DNA of 64,000 nt from Falsiroseomonas stagni DSM 19981 (GTDB taxonomy: Bacteria > Pseudomonadota > Alphaproteobacteria > Acetobacterales > Acetobacteraceae), in the NCBI RefSeq assembly GCF_900114315.1, contig NZ_FOSQ01000009.1:1-64000 (forward strand), given 5' to 3'. This document shows positions 26,501-34,921 of this stretch, piece after piece. How positions within the stretch are numbered: position 1 is the stretch's first letter; each line of letters opens with the position of its first letter. A model generated the notes under the pieces. That model did not search any database and was not told the DNA's origin. It worked only from the letters and a program-made list of their open reading frames with translations. Position numbers and translations under genes: made by a program.

Positions 26501-27324
26501 CGGAGGTGGGGCGCGTGCCGGGCCGCCCCGCACCGCCGCGCCGGGAACGGCGCGCGCCGGAAGAACCGGGCGCGCCCATCACCCTGGCGCTGCGGGTCGA
26601 AGCCCCGCGCAACATCTTCGTCCGCGGCCGCGGCGTGGATGCGGAACTCGGCGGCACCTTGCAGGTCGGCGGCCGGGTGGACGCGCCCGACATCGCAGGC
26701 GAGATCGCGCTGCGCCGGGGCGAGATCAGCGTGCTGGCGCGGCGGCTGACGCTGACGCGGGGCAGGCTCGACTTCCAGGGCGGGCTGCTGCCGGAACTGG
26801 ATTTCGAGGGCAGCAGCCAGGCCGGGGGCACCACGGTGCGCGCGACGGTGACGGGGCCGCCCAACGCGCCGGTGATCGGCTTCAATTCCACCCCGGAACT
26901 GCCGCAGGACGAGGTGCTCGCCAGGCTGCTCTTCGACCGCCCGGTCAGCGACCTCAGCCCCTTCGAGGGCGCGCAACTCGCCCAGGCCATCGTCGGCGCC
27001 ACCGGCGTGGCGGGCGGGGGTGCCAGCGGCGTGCTGGACCGCCTGCGCCGCACCTTCGCGCTGGACCGTCTGGCCGTCGGCGGCGGGGGAGAGAGCGCAT
27101 CGCGGACAACGAATGCGGAGGAGCGCAACGGCCCGACGCTGGAAGCCGGGCGCTACATCGCGGACGGCGTCTATGTCGGCGTGCGGCAGGGCACGGATAG
27201 CGGATCATCCCGCGTCGGCGTCCGCGTGGACCTGACGCCCCGCATCCGGCTGGAGGCGGAAACCGGGGACCGGGAGGCGGGGGAGCGCGTCGGCGTGTCG
27301 ATGGAATGGCAGTGGGGGCGGTAG
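23464..27324 (+). CDS. tamB: Translocation and assembly module protein TamB
   Basis: A 1286-residue AsmA-like envelope protein that partners TamA. An N-terminal membrane anchor (LLALLLLPLVAVGGALLYA, ~36–54) is followed by about 900 residues of amphipathic beta-strand repeats forming the long periplasmic groove. The C-terminal TamB (DUF490) domain runs from ~950, with the motifs GEIALRRGEISVLARRLTLT, the strand PELPQDEVLARLLFDR and a terminal VSMEWQWGR strand typical of docking to TamA. The ATG at 23464, inside tamA, has AGGA 5 bp upstream; ATG 23482 is an alternative with no site. A Pro/Arg-rich insert (RPAPPRRERRAPEEPG) interrupts the DUF490 region and is poorly conserved. Confidence 0.92.
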   Translation: MPATASMSVLARPSEVKATAAPPRRRLRWLRRAGGVLLALLLLPLVAVGGALLYANSEGGRARIAALVAAQVPGLALEGLEGPLPGRLALARVTMADSQGVWLEVEGARLAWDPLALLGRQAHVTLLAADRVALHRLPEAGPDPAPPEPPGPLIPELPELPLGIRLDRLEVARIEIGPALAGEAAALRLAGNARLDPRGLTAALDVNAIGAEDTVGLEASLRPGSGRLSARVTLRGAAGGPVARLAGLVGRAPSLDLTLDGPAEGAALSLRADAGPGLSAVLDGTIRAPDTTRLGLDITGRLDASGLLESPLAGPLDIALRGARMPDGATDLAALRIAGRAGVAEAAGRILADGRTISAEARIALAGSEVFAPLLAGAPIGWSALEATVKAEGPMAAPTLDVTLAPEGFSSSIAPVSALLGPAPRASLRATLPDRIALLTVTGAALRAEVSGLAGTMLDLRFAADVAAAEGAVPGVAGALRLSGTATGEAANPTLAVTAASDRLEAAGQVLEALTLEARVATPATLPSVAATLEGRFQGLPLALNLQGSPDGDGALRLRAATARLGPMTLEAAGRLTLAGPVFEGQATLAAPDLAPLSAPAGQPLAGAIRLEAIGTARDGAQHLEARLTAPRLLAAGVEARDLAATVTGTAADAEFRLSGRAMEIDAELRGRLTALAEGARRIELSVLRATTGGETIRLAAPARIGLRADGGVEIGALSLAASRGATLRAEGSWGPERADIRATLAVPDLAALAPLAPGVEPAGRVTAEARITGRVASPELTATLRGTGLRAAATRGLPAGDVTADIRRDAAGLATLRGTASLGPQTRLTATGRLAANGGIEGALDGTIDIGGLAGPLLAAGADRVAGRATVALRASGTLAAPVLGGEARLAAGSWRNAVMGVAFTDLGGTIRADGSRLRLDLAGRTAGQGRLTLAGSVDPLADGIPVDLVLRAQAAQPVASDLVRATLDAEVTLRGAVGTGLEIAGPIRVARMDIRIPDQLPGSVRSLGSVTEVGRVPGRPAPPRRERRAPEEPGAPITLALRVEAPRNIFVRGRGVDAELGGTLQVGGRVDAPDIAGEIALRRGEISVLARRLTLTRGRLDFQGGLLPELDFEGSSQAGGTTVRATVTGPPNAPVIGFNSTPELPQDEVLARLLFDRPVSDLSPFEGAQLAQAIVGATGVAGGGASGVLDRLRRTFALDRLAVGGGGESASRTTNAEERNGPTLEAGRYIADGVYVGVRQGTDSGSSRVGVRVDLTPRIRLEAETGDREAGERVGVSMEWQWGR

Positions 27325-27328
27325 CCCC

Positions 27329-29008
27329 CTAACCCACCGCCGGCACCCTCTCCAGCAGCGCGGCATCCAGTTCCGCGCGGCGATCCCACAGGCTCCGGTA
27401 CCAGGCAATCCGGGTGGCGACCTGGTGGGCATGCAGGCGTTCCCGCTTCACCCAGCCATGCGCGGCATCCGCCATGGCCCGCGCACGGTCAGGGTCGGCG
27501 ACCAGCGCACGCAGCGACCGCAGCAGGTTGTCCGGCGACCGGACGATCAGCCCCGTCTCCCCATCCCGGACGCTGCCCTCATAGACCGTCGGGCTGGCGA
27601 GGCAGCAGAGGCGATGGCCCCCGGCCTCCACCGCCTTCAGATCCGACTTCATCCGGTTGAAGCGGGTATCGGCCAGCGGCAGGAAGGCCAGCTCGCAGCG
27701 CCCCATGGCGGTCCGGTAATCGGCGTAGCTGGCGAGCGGCGCGAAGGCCTTGTGCGGCGTGTCCAGCGCCTCATAGGTCCGGCGGTCATGCATCACCGCG
27801 ATGGAGAGGCGACCCTCGGCCTCCGCCAGCGCCTGGTTCAGCGCGGGGATGAAGGGGGCGACATCGGCTTCGCGGTTGATGGCGCCGAAGAACAACGTCA
27901 TCCGCGCGGGGTTCGTGAAGTTGCAGGGCTCCGGCAGCGCGGTCAGCGCATTGGGGAAGATCGCGACTTCCGGGTTGAGGTCGCGCAGCAGCGCGGCGAG
28001 CGGCACCGTCGAGGTCTGCACCGCATGGACGCCGCGGAAGGCGACGCTGCCGGAGGCGGCGATGGAGGGCCAATGCGCGGGATCGTCATCGAATTCCTGC
28101 ACCAGCACGGCGCCCGTCGCGCGCAGCGCGCGGAGATAGGCCGGCGCCTCCGGGTTATCGAGCAGCCGGCGCTGGAGGATCAGGATGCGCGGGATGCCGG
28201 GATCGAGCTTCGGGACCGTGGCCTCCATGCCCGCGCGGGTGACGATGCCGGGGCGCGTCGCGATGGCGGCGAAGGGTTCCAGCACGCGCACATCATTGAC
28301 GCCGCCGACCGGCTTCAGGGTGCGCGCCACCACCACCATCGGCTTCGGCGCCACCCGCACCGCGCGCCAGACATACTGCAAGGGCGCGCTGCGGCGCAGC
28401 CAATCCGCGGGATCGACGCCGAGCGCCCGCAGCGCGGGCTCCATCTGCTTCGCGAAGGCTTCCGCCTGTTCCGTCGCGAAGCTGCGCGGCGCCGCTTCCA
28501 GCGGCACCAGCCCCGCACCTTCCAGCGCCTCCTTCATCCCGCTGCGCGTGAACCAGCGGAGATGGGTGCGGTCGAACAGGCCGGTCTGGTCATAGCGCCA
28601 CTGGCCCGTCAGCAGGCGGGCGGCGAAGGACCAGTGCTCGACATTGGGGATGCAGGCCAGCAGCACGCCATCGGGCGCCAGCAGCCCGGCATCCCGCTTC
28701 AGCACGGCCCAGGGGTCGCGCAGATGTTCCAGCACATCGCCCATCACCAGCGCATCCAGCGTGCCGGGCTCGATGGGCGGCGGCGCGGCCTCGATATCCA
28801 GGCGATGCACCGCGTCGTAGTGGCGCGCGGCCTCCGCGGCCAGCGCCTCATCCGGCTCGATCGCCACCAGGCGCGCGGTGGGGTTGCGGCGACGATAGGC
28901 GGCACCGAGCGCGCCGGCGCCGGCGCCGACATCCAGCACCAGCCGCGCATCCAGGGGTATGCGCAGCAGCAGGTCGCGATTGGCGTGGGCGCCGTAGGTC
29001 TCGGTCAC
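27329..29008 (-). CDS. SAM-dependent methyltransferase–glycosyltransferase fusion
   Basis: A 559-residue two-domain protein. Residues ~1–190 form a class I methyltransferase: LVLDVGAGAGALGAAY (SAM motif I), VAIEPDEALAAEAARHYD, then DALVMGDVLEHLRDPW and a FDRTHLRWFTRSGM segment typical of Methyltransf_23/11 sugar or lipid methylases. From ~250 a GT-B-like glycosyltransferase half contains RILILQRRLLDNPEAPAYLR, a TLFFGAINREADVAPFIPAL strand and the group-1 C-terminal GETGLIVRSPDNLLRSLRAL segment. The GTG start at 29008 overlaps the stop of the M28-like gene (GTGA), so translation is coupled. The role is probably modification of a cell-surface glycan, which sits oddly with its operon mates. Confidence 0.82.
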   Translation of the reverse strand: MTETYGAHANRDLLLRIPLDARLVLDVGAGAGALGAAYRRRNPTARLVAIEPDEALAAEAARHYDAVHRLDIEAAPPPIEPGTLDALVMGDVLEHLRDPWAVLKRDAGLLAPDGVLLACIPNVEHWSFAARLLTGQWRYDQTGLFDRTHLRWFTRSGMKEALEGAGLVPLEAAPRSFATEQAEAFAKQMEPALRALGVDPADWLRRSAPLQYVWRAVRVAPKPMVVVARTLKPVGGVNDVRVLEPFAAIATRPGIVTRAGMEATVPKLDPGIPRILILQRRLLDNPEAPAYLRALRATGAVLVQEFDDDPAHWPSIAASGSVAFRGVHAVQTSTVPLAALLRDLNPEVAIFPNALTALPEPCNFTNPARMTLFFGAINREADVAPFIPALNQALAEAEGRLSIAVMHDRRTYEALDTPHKAFAPLASYADYRTAMGRCELAFLPLADTRFNRMKSDLKAVEAGGHRLCCLASPTVYEGSVRDGETGLIVRSPDNLLRSLRALVADPDRARAMADAAHGWVKRERLHAHQVATRIAWYRSLWDRRAELDAALLERVPAVG

Positions 29009-30720
29009 GGAATGGCCTCCGCCGCCGCCTCCACCGCGGCCAGCACGTGGTTGAGGCCCCGCTTCAGGCTGGTGGTGGCGAAGCCCAGCGCCGCGGGCGG
29101 GTAGCGATCCAGCTCCGCCGCCACGGCCAGGTGCGTCAGCGGCGGCGCCGGCAGGCCGATGTCGCGGCGGTAGCGCGTGCCCCTGACGTAGTCGAGCGGC
29201 ACGAACTGGCGCAGCACCGCGAGCCGCGTGCGGGTCGCGAGGGCGGGATCGGTGTTCGTGGCCTCGAAGGCCGCGAGCTTCGCGGCCAGCCCGTCGAAGG
29301 CGCGGGCGGCCGGGGAGAGGTCGAAGCGATCCCCCGCCGCCTTCGCATAGCGCGCGAGATGCCCTTGCAGATCCGCCACCAGCGCGCCGGGGTCGAGCGG
29401 CACCGCCGGCAGCGTCGCCAGCCGGAACAGCGCCAGCGCATAGAGGCGGATATCGGTCAGCAGCACGCCGGGGTCCGCGACCTCCATCTGGTCGCGATCC
29501 GTGTGCCAGGCGGTGTTGCCGCCATTGCCCATGACGAAATACCAGCCGCGCCGCTCCACCTCCTCCTTCGGGATGCGGGAGGAGGCGGAGAAGCAGCCGG
29601 AGATGCCGAGGTTGTTGAAGGAGAAATCGCTTGATTGCGTCGGCCGCTTGCCGCCCGCGACCTTGCCCGTCGCATCCCGCACCGCATCGGTGACGAAGGC
29701 GCGGTTCTCCGCCATCCAGGGAATGGTGGGATAGTCCGTCGCGTCGCGGCAGCCGGGGCTGTCGCAGTTCATGTGGGCGACGCAATGCCGCGCCAGGTCG
29801 CGCGCGAATTCATCGGCATACCAGGTGCTGCCGGCGAACTTCCCAGTGGAATGGCCCGGCCACCAGCAGATGCGCACGCCGCGCTTCAGATGCTGGCGGT
29901 TGGCATGGATCACGCGCGCCACTTCCAGCATGCAGGCATCGCCCGTGGCGTTGTCGCCAACGCCGACATCCCAGCTGTCGTAATGCCCGTGCAGCAGCGC
30001 GAAATCGGGCTCCTGCCCGGGGATGCGCACCTCCGGCAGCACCTGGTCGAACCAGCCTTCCTCCACCACCGTGGTCAGCGTGGCGGAGTCGCCGCGCGAC
30101 GCCGCGGCGATCAGCGCATCGCCATCGGGTTTGCTGACGGCGCAGCCGGGGATGGGGGTGCGGGCGGGCAGGTCATCCAGGTCGGGCGTGCCCCAGATGG
30201 CGCTGCCGCTGCCCCAGTGCATGTCGGGGCCGGGATTCACCGCGATGACACCGGCGGCGCCGAGCGCCGCGAAATGCAGGATCTTCTCCGCCAGGATCAT
30301 GCCGCGGAACAGCACGATCTTCCCCGTCACGTCGGGCACGCCCGGCGCGGGATCGTATCCGTCCCCGAACAGCGCCGCCGTCCCTGGTGTCCAGCCCGCC
30401 GGCGGGCCGATCGGGTTCTCCACGAAGACCAGCTTCGCCGCCAGCCCGCCGGGCGCCGTCTGCGCCAGCTGCGCCGGCCGCGCGCGGAAGCGCTGCCCGC
30501 CGAGCGTCACATGCGCGTCCCTCGGCACCGCGAGATACAGACGCGGCCGGTGCACCGTGACGGGCAGGCCCAGCGCCGCCAGCCGCCGCGCGATCTCCTC
30601 CCCCGCCGCCGCGGCCTCCCCCGGGTCCTGCCGCCGCATGGCGGAGAAACACTCCACCAGCGACCAGGCATGGTCGATCACGGCGGTGTTCATCACCGCC
30701 TGTTCCGCGGACGTCGTCAT
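29005..30720 (-). CDS. M28-family peptidase homologue with altered catalytic Glu pair
   Basis: A 571-residue protein resembling M28 zinc aminopeptidases/carboxypeptidases, with a PA-like insert (~85–200). The first ligands are present as LHGHYDSWDVGVGDNATG (H246, D248, D256). NCDSPG (D320) and NTAWHTDRDQME supply later ones. Where M28 enzymes have a consecutive Glu–Glu pair (catalytic base plus bridging ligand), this protein reads CWWPGHSTGKFAGS, i.e. His290–Ser291. It may therefore be inactive as a classical peptidase or use a different metal site. The ATG at 30720 was chosen; a TTG at 30732 overlapping the upstream stop is possible. No signal peptide is visible. It lies in an operon between a Bug-type binding protein and a methyltransferase–glycosyltransferase. 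Confidence 0.8.
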   Translation of the reverse strand: MTTSAEQAVMNTAVIDHAWSLVECFSAMRRQDPGEAAAAGEEIARRLAALGLPVTVHRPRLYLAVPRDAHVTLGGQRFRARPAQLAQTAPGGLAAKLVFVENPIGPPAGWTPGTAALFGDGYDPAPGVPDVTGKIVLFRGMILAEKILHFAALGAAGVIAVNPGPDMHWGSGSAIWGTPDLDDLPARTPIPGCAVSKPDGDALIAAASRGDSATLTTVVEEGWFDQVLPEVRIPGQEPDFALLHGHYDSWDVGVGDNATGDACMLEVARVIHANRQHLKRGVRICWWPGHSTGKFAGSTWYADEFARDLARHCVAHMNCDSPGCRDATDYPTIPWMAENRAFVTDAVRDATGKVAGGKRPTQSSDFSFNNLGISGCFSASSRIPKEEVERRGWYFVMGNGGNTAWHTDRDQMEVADPGVLLTDIRLYALALFRLATLPAVPLDPGALVADLQGHLARYAKAAGDRFDLSPAARAFDGLAAKLAAFEATNTDPALATRTRLAVLRQFVPLDYVRGTRYRRDIGLPAPPLTHLAVAAELDRYPPAALGFATTSLKRGLNHVLAAVEAAAEAIP

Positions 30721-30728
30721 TGCCGTGT

Positions 30729-31694
30729 TCAATCCATTGTCACGCCGGTGCGGCGAACGACCTCACCCCATCGGTCGATTTCACCATGGATGTAGCGCTG
30801 GGTCACCTCGGGGGTGTCGCCGCCCGGATCGACGCCGATGCTGGCCAGGCGTTCGCGCACCGGCGCGCTGTCCAGCGCCCGCTTGAGCTGGGCGTACATG
30901 GCCTGGATGATCTCCTCCGGCACCCGCGCCGGCCCCGCGATGCTGAACCAGTTCGTGGTGACGACGCTGGGGTAGCCGGATTCGGCGAAGGTCGGGATCT
31001 CCGGGAAGGCGCTGTTGCGGTTCGCGGAGGACACCGCCAGCGCGCGGACATTGCCGCTGCGGATATGCACGGCGGCGGAGGGGAGGCTGTCGATCATCCC
31101 CTCGATCCGCCCGCCCAGCACATCGGCCGTCGCCGCCTGCGCGCCGCGATAAGGCACATGGGTGATGTCGATGCCGGCGGCGGATTTCAGCAGCTCCGCC
31201 GTCAGGTGATGCAGCGTGCCGTTGCCGCCGGAGCCGAAATTGATCGCGCCCGGCCGCGCCTTCGCCGCCGCGACGTAATCCGCGAGCGTCCGGAAGGGCA
31301 GGTCCTTGTTGATGATGAGCACGACGGGCAGCGTGCCGATGATGGTGACGTGGCGGAAATCGTTGCGCGTGTCGTAGGGCATGTTGCGCACGAGTTCGCG
31401 GAAGATGGCCTGCGGGCCGACATTCGTCGTCAGCCAGGTGTAGCCATCGGGGGCCGATTTCGCGACGAAGTCGGACCCGATCACCCCCCCTGCCCCCGGC
31501 CGGTTCTCCACCGGGAAGGACTGGCCGGTCTGTTCCTGCAGCGCCGCCGCGATAGTGCGGGAGAGGATGTCGGAAGCCCCGGCCGGCGGCGAGGAGGAGA
31601 TGATGCGGACGGGGCGCGAGGGCCAGGCGCCTTGCGCGAAAGCGGGGGTGGCGAGGGTGGCCAGGGGGGCGGCGAGAAGGCTGCGGCGGCGCAT
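30729..31694 (-). CDS. Bug/TctC-family periplasmic substrate-binding protein
   Basis: A 321-residue tripartite tricarboxylate-type binding protein. The signal peptide MRRRSLLAAPLATLATPAFAQ is followed by WPSRPVRIISSSPPAGASD, the typical first beta-strand and phosphate-like loop. VENRPGAGGVIGSDFVAKSAPDGYT is the family signature, and ITHVPYRGAQAATADVLGG lines the carboxylate pocket. Bug proteins bind small carboxylates or amides in the periplasm. The membrane partners TctA/TctB are absent here, as is common for the many orphan Bug genes of such bacteria. It is the first gene of the minus-strand operon with the M28-like and methyltransferase–glycosyltransferase genes. Confidence 0.92.
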   Translation of the reverse strand: MRRRSLLAAPLATLATPAFAQGAWPSRPVRIISSSPPAGASDILSRTIAAALQEQTGQSFPVENRPGAGGVIGSDFVAKSAPDGYTWLTTNVGPQAIFRELVRNMPYDTRNDFRHVTIIGTLPVVLIINKDLPFRTLADYVAAAKARPGAINFGSGGNGTLHHLTAELLKSAAGIDITHVPYRGAQAATADVLGGRIEGMIDSLPSAAVHIRSGNVRALAVSSANRNSAFPEIPTFAESGYPSVVTTNWFSIAGPARVPEEIIQAMYAQLKRALDSAPVRERLASIGVDPGGDTPEVTQRYIHGEIDRWGEVVRRTGVTMD

Positions 31695-31858
31695 GGGGGA
31701 GGTCCTTCCGGGGTCGGCGCAACGTCAGGCGGCGTCGTTCCTGATCCGACACGCATCGCGCCGGCCGATCAAGGTCAAGCAACTTCCGCACCACCGCGAT
31801 GCCGCGTGGGCAAGCCCGCACGCTTGACGGCGCCACCCGCCGCCCCCATCCCACGCCC

Positions 31859-33679
31859 ATGGCCCTTCCCCCCCTGCTGCACCTCCGCGACGTCAAGCTC
31901 CGCCTCGGTTCCACCCAGCTGCTGGATGGCGCGGAGATCGCCGTCGCGCCGGGGGATCGCGTGGCGCTGGTCGGGCGGAACGGGTCCGGGAAATCCACCC
32001 TGCTGAAGATCGCGGCAGGGATCATCGATTGCGATGCCGGCACGCGCTTCATCCAGCCGGGTTCGACCATCCGCTACCTGCCGCAGGAACCCGACCTCGG
32101 CGGCCATGCCACCACCGGCGCCTATGTCATGTCCGGCCTCGGCCCGGGCGATGACCCGCACCGCGCGCGGATGCTGATGGAGGGCCTCGGCCTGACCGGG
32201 GAGGAGGAGCCCGGCCGGCTGTCCGGCGGCGAGGCCCGCCGTGCGGCGCTGGCCCGCGCGCTGGCGCCGGAGCCCGACATCCTGCTGCTGGACGAACCCA
32301 CCAACCATTTGGACCTGCCCGCCATCGAATGGCTGGAAGGGGAGCTCGGCCAGCTCCGCAGCGCCCTCGTCCTCATCAGCCACGACCGGCGATTCCTGGA
32401 ACGCCTGTCCCGCGCCATGGTCTGGCTGGACCGCGGCACCACCCGCCGCCTGGAACAGGGATTCTCCCAGTTCGAGGCCTGGCGCGACCAGGTGCTGGAG
32501 GATGAGGAACAGCAGGCGCACAAGCTCTCCCGCAAGATCGTGCGGGAGGAACACTGGCTGCGCTACGGCGTCACCGCGCGGCGCAAGCGCAATGTGAAGC
32601 GCCTGGCCGGCCTCCATGAACTCCGCAAGCGTCGCAAGGAACGCGTCACCGCGCCCGGCCAGGTGAAGATGGCGGCGGCGGAGGGCGAAGGCTCCGGCAC
32701 GCTCGTCGCCTCGGCCGAGGGCGTGAACAAGAAGTTTGGCGACCAGAAGCCGGTGGTGGTGGATTTCTCCACCCGCATCATGCGCGGCGACCGCGTCGGC
32801 ATCGTCGGCCCCAATGGCGCGGGCAAGACCACGCTGCTCAACATGCTGACCGGCGTGCTGGCCCCGGATAGCGGGACCATCAAGCTCGGCACCGCGCTGC
32901 AGATGGTGACGATGGACCAGAAGCGCGAAAGCCTGGACCCGACGACAACCCTGCAATCCGCGCTGACGGGCGGATCGGGCGACGTGATCCGCATCGGCGG
33001 CGAGGCGAAGCACGTCATCGGCTACATGAAGGACTTCCTCTTCCTGCCCGAACAGGCGCGTACCCCCGTCGGCGCGCTGTCCGGCGGAGAACGGGGCCGC
33101 CTGCTGCTCGCGCGCGCACTGGCGACGCCATCGAACCTTCTCGTCCTCGACGAACCCACCAACGACCTCGACCTCGAAACCCTCGACCTGCTCCAGGAAC
33201 TGCTCGCGGATTACGGCGGCACCGTGATCGTCGTCAGCCACGACCGAGACTTCCTCGACCGCGTCGCCACCAATGTCATCGCCTATGAGGGCGATGGCCG
33301 CTGGCAGGACTATGCCGGCGGCTATTCCGACATGGTCGCGCAGCGCGGCCGCGGCGTGCAGGCCCGCGCGGCGGCCGTGGCCGCGGCAACGGCGCGCGAA
33401 AACGGCACCACCGAAGCGCCGCGCGCGGTGGCCAAGGCGAAAATGTCCTTCAAGGACAAGCACGCGCTGGAAACGCTGCCCGACCGTATCGCCCTGCTGG
33501 AACGGGAAATGGCGGCGTTGCAGAAGGCGCTGGCGGACCCGCAACTCTACACGCGCGACCCCGCCGGCTTCGCCGCCCGCACCAACCTCCTCGCGAAGAA
33601 GCAGGCGGAACGCGACGCGGCGGAAGAGGAATGGCTGCGGCTGGAAATGCTGCGCGAGGAACTGGAGAACCAGGCATGA
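31859..33679 (+). CDS. ABC-F family ATPase (Uup type)
   Basis: A 606-residue cytosolic protein with two ABC domains and no membrane region, as in ABC-F ribosome-associated factors. Domain 1 has GRNGSGKSTLLK, signature LSGGEARRAALARAL and LLLDEPTNHLD. Domain 2 has GPNGAGKTTLLN, signature LSGGERGRLLLARAL and LVLDEPTNDLD. Between them is the arginine-rich linker (RYGVTARRKRNVKRLAGLHELRKRRKER) that reaches the ribosome P-site tRNA in this family. The C-terminal ~90 residues are a charged coiled coil (Uup-like, DNA-binding in E. coli). The ATG at 31859 is set by homology; no clear ribosome site is seen. It overlaps the next gene by ATGA. Confidence 0.9.
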   Translation: MALPPLLHLRDVKLRLGSTQLLDGAEIAVAPGDRVALVGRNGSGKSTLLKIAAGIIDCDAGTRFIQPGSTIRYLPQEPDLGGHATTGAYVMSGLGPGDDPHRARMLMEGLGLTGEEEPGRLSGGEARRAALARALAPEPDILLLDEPTNHLDLPAIEWLEGELGQLRSALVLISHDRRFLERLSRAMVWLDRGTTRRLEQGFSQFEAWRDQVLEDEEQQAHKLSRKIVREEHWLRYGVTARRKRNVKRLAGLHELRKRRKERVTAPGQVKMAAAEGEGSGTLVASAEGVNKKFGDQKPVVVDFSTRIMRGDRVGIVGPNGAGKTTLLNMLTGVLAPDSGTIKLGTALQMVTMDQKRESLDPTTTLQSALTGGSGDVIRIGGEAKHVIGYMKDFLFLPEQARTPVGALSGGERGRLLLARALATPSNLLVLDEPTNDLDLETLDLLQELLADYGGTVIVVSHDRDFLDRVATNVIAYEGDGRWQDYAGGYSDMVAQRGRGVQARAAAVAAATARENGTTEAPRAVAKAKMSFKDKHALETLPDRIALLEREMAALQKALADPQLYTRDPAGFAARTNLLAKKQAERDAAEEEWLRLEMLREELENQA

Positions 33680-34890
33680 CCATCGGCGTCGGCGGATCGG
33701 ATTTCGCCACCGAACTGGCCACCATCAGGAACGAACGGGACGCCGTGCCCCCGATCGGCGCGGAGGATCACGCGAAGCGCGTGGCCCTCGCGCAGGCGCG
33801 CATGGCCGAACTCGGCATCAGCGCCCTCTGGCTCGACGGCACCACGAACCTCACCTGGCTGACGGGCCTCAAGCACGGCCAGTCCGAACGCCCCGTCGGC
33901 GCCGTCCTCCCCGTCCGCGGCCCCCTCACCTATCTCTGCCCGGAATTCGAGGTCGAGCGCCTCAAGACCATGCTCCTCCTGCCCGGTGAGGTGCTGGGCT
34001 GGGAGGAAGACCAGGACCCCTACGCGCTGTTCAGCGACATCCTGCGCGGCGCCGACATCACCGGCGGCACGGTCGCACTCGATGACATGGCGCGCGTCTT
34101 CGTCGCGGAAGGGATGCGCGCGGCCCTGCCGAACCACCACTTCATCGCCAGCAAGCCCGTCACAAGCCACCTGCGCGAACAGAAATCGGACCACGAGATC
34201 GCGCTGCTGCGCCAGGCCATGGGGATGACACTCCGCATCCAGGCCGCCGCCGCCCGCGCCCTGCAACCCGGCGTCACCACCACCGACGTCGCCGCCTTCC
34301 TCGCCGCCGCCCACGCCAAGGCCGGCTTCGACGCCGGCCCCTCCTTCTCCATCGTGCTGTTCGGCGAACCCTCCGCCTACCCGCACGGCGTGCCCTATCC
34401 GCAAACGCTCAAGGACGGCGACGTCGTCCTCGTGGACGTCGGCGCGCCCCTCCATGGCTACGTCTCCGACATCACCCGCAGCTACGTCTTCGGCACCCCC
34501 ACCCCCCGCCAACGCGAGATCTGGGACCTGACCAAGCGCGCCCAGGCCGCCGGCTTCGCCGCCGCGAAACCCGGCGCCCCCTGCGCCGCCATCGACGACG
34601 CCTGCCGCGGCGTGATCACCGCCGCCGGCTTCGGCCCCGGCTACAAGGTCCCCGGCCTGCCCCACCGCACCGGACACGGCATCGGCATGGACGTCCACGA
34701 AGCCCCCTACTTCGTCGGCGGCAACACCCAACCCCTCGCCCCCGGCAACACCGGCTCCATCGAGCCCACCATGGCCATCTACGGCGAATTCGGCATCCGC
34801 CTGGAAGACCACATCGCCATCACCCCCACCGGCGCCTCCTGGCTGACCGAACCCGCGCGGAGCGTGGACGAACCCTTCGCAGGGGTGTGA
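33676..34890 (+). CDS. M24-family metallopeptidase (Xaa-Pro aminopeptidase type)
   Basis: A 404-residue creatinase/prolidase-fold enzyme. An N-terminal domain (~1–165, with LWLDGTTNLTWLTG) precedes the pita-bread catalytic domain. The five metal ligands can be placed: VLVDVGAPLHGYVSDITRSY (two Asp), RTGHGIGMDVHEAPY (His), SIEPTMAIYGEF (Glu) and RLEDHI (Glu). Members cut Xaa-Pro bonds or hydrolyse creatine-like compounds; the sequence does not separate these. The start ATG overlaps the ABC-F stop (ATGA). It lacks a signal peptide. The repeated hairpin element begins ~30 bp after its stop. Confidence 0.88.
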   Translation: MTIGVGGSDFATELATIRNERDAVPPIGAEDHAKRVALAQARMAELGISALWLDGTTNLTWLTGLKHGQSERPVGAVLPVRGPLTYLCPEFEVERLKTMLLLPGEVLGWEEDQDPYALFSDILRGADITGGTVALDDMARVFVAEGMRAALPNHHFIASKPVTSHLREQKSDHEIALLRQAMGMTLRIQAAAARALQPGVTTTDVAAFLAAAHAKAGFDAGPSFSIVLFGEPSAYPHGVPYPQTLKDGDVVLVDVGAPLHGYVSDITRSYVFGTPTPRQREIWDLTKRAQAAGFAAAKPGAPCAAIDDACRGVITAAGFGPGYKVPGLPHRTGHGIGMDVHEAPYFVGGNTQPLAPGNTGSIEPTMAIYGEFGIRLEDHIAITPTGASWLTEPARSVDEPFAGV

Positions 34891-34921
34891 CGCCCGGGGG
34901 TGGGCGCGGGTGGGTAACCCC

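Noticed and set aside
23766-27200. Open frames of over 850 codons on both strands overlapping tamB
   Set aside because: These are compositional shadows of a very GC-rich gene; their products are low-complexity and show no family motif, while the tamB frame has a clear anchor and DUF490 domain.
29009-29785. Upstream extension of the methyltransferase–glycosyltransferase frame
   Set aside because: The extension lies inside the M28-like gene in a different frame; the GTG at 29008 gives the proper methyltransferase N-terminus.
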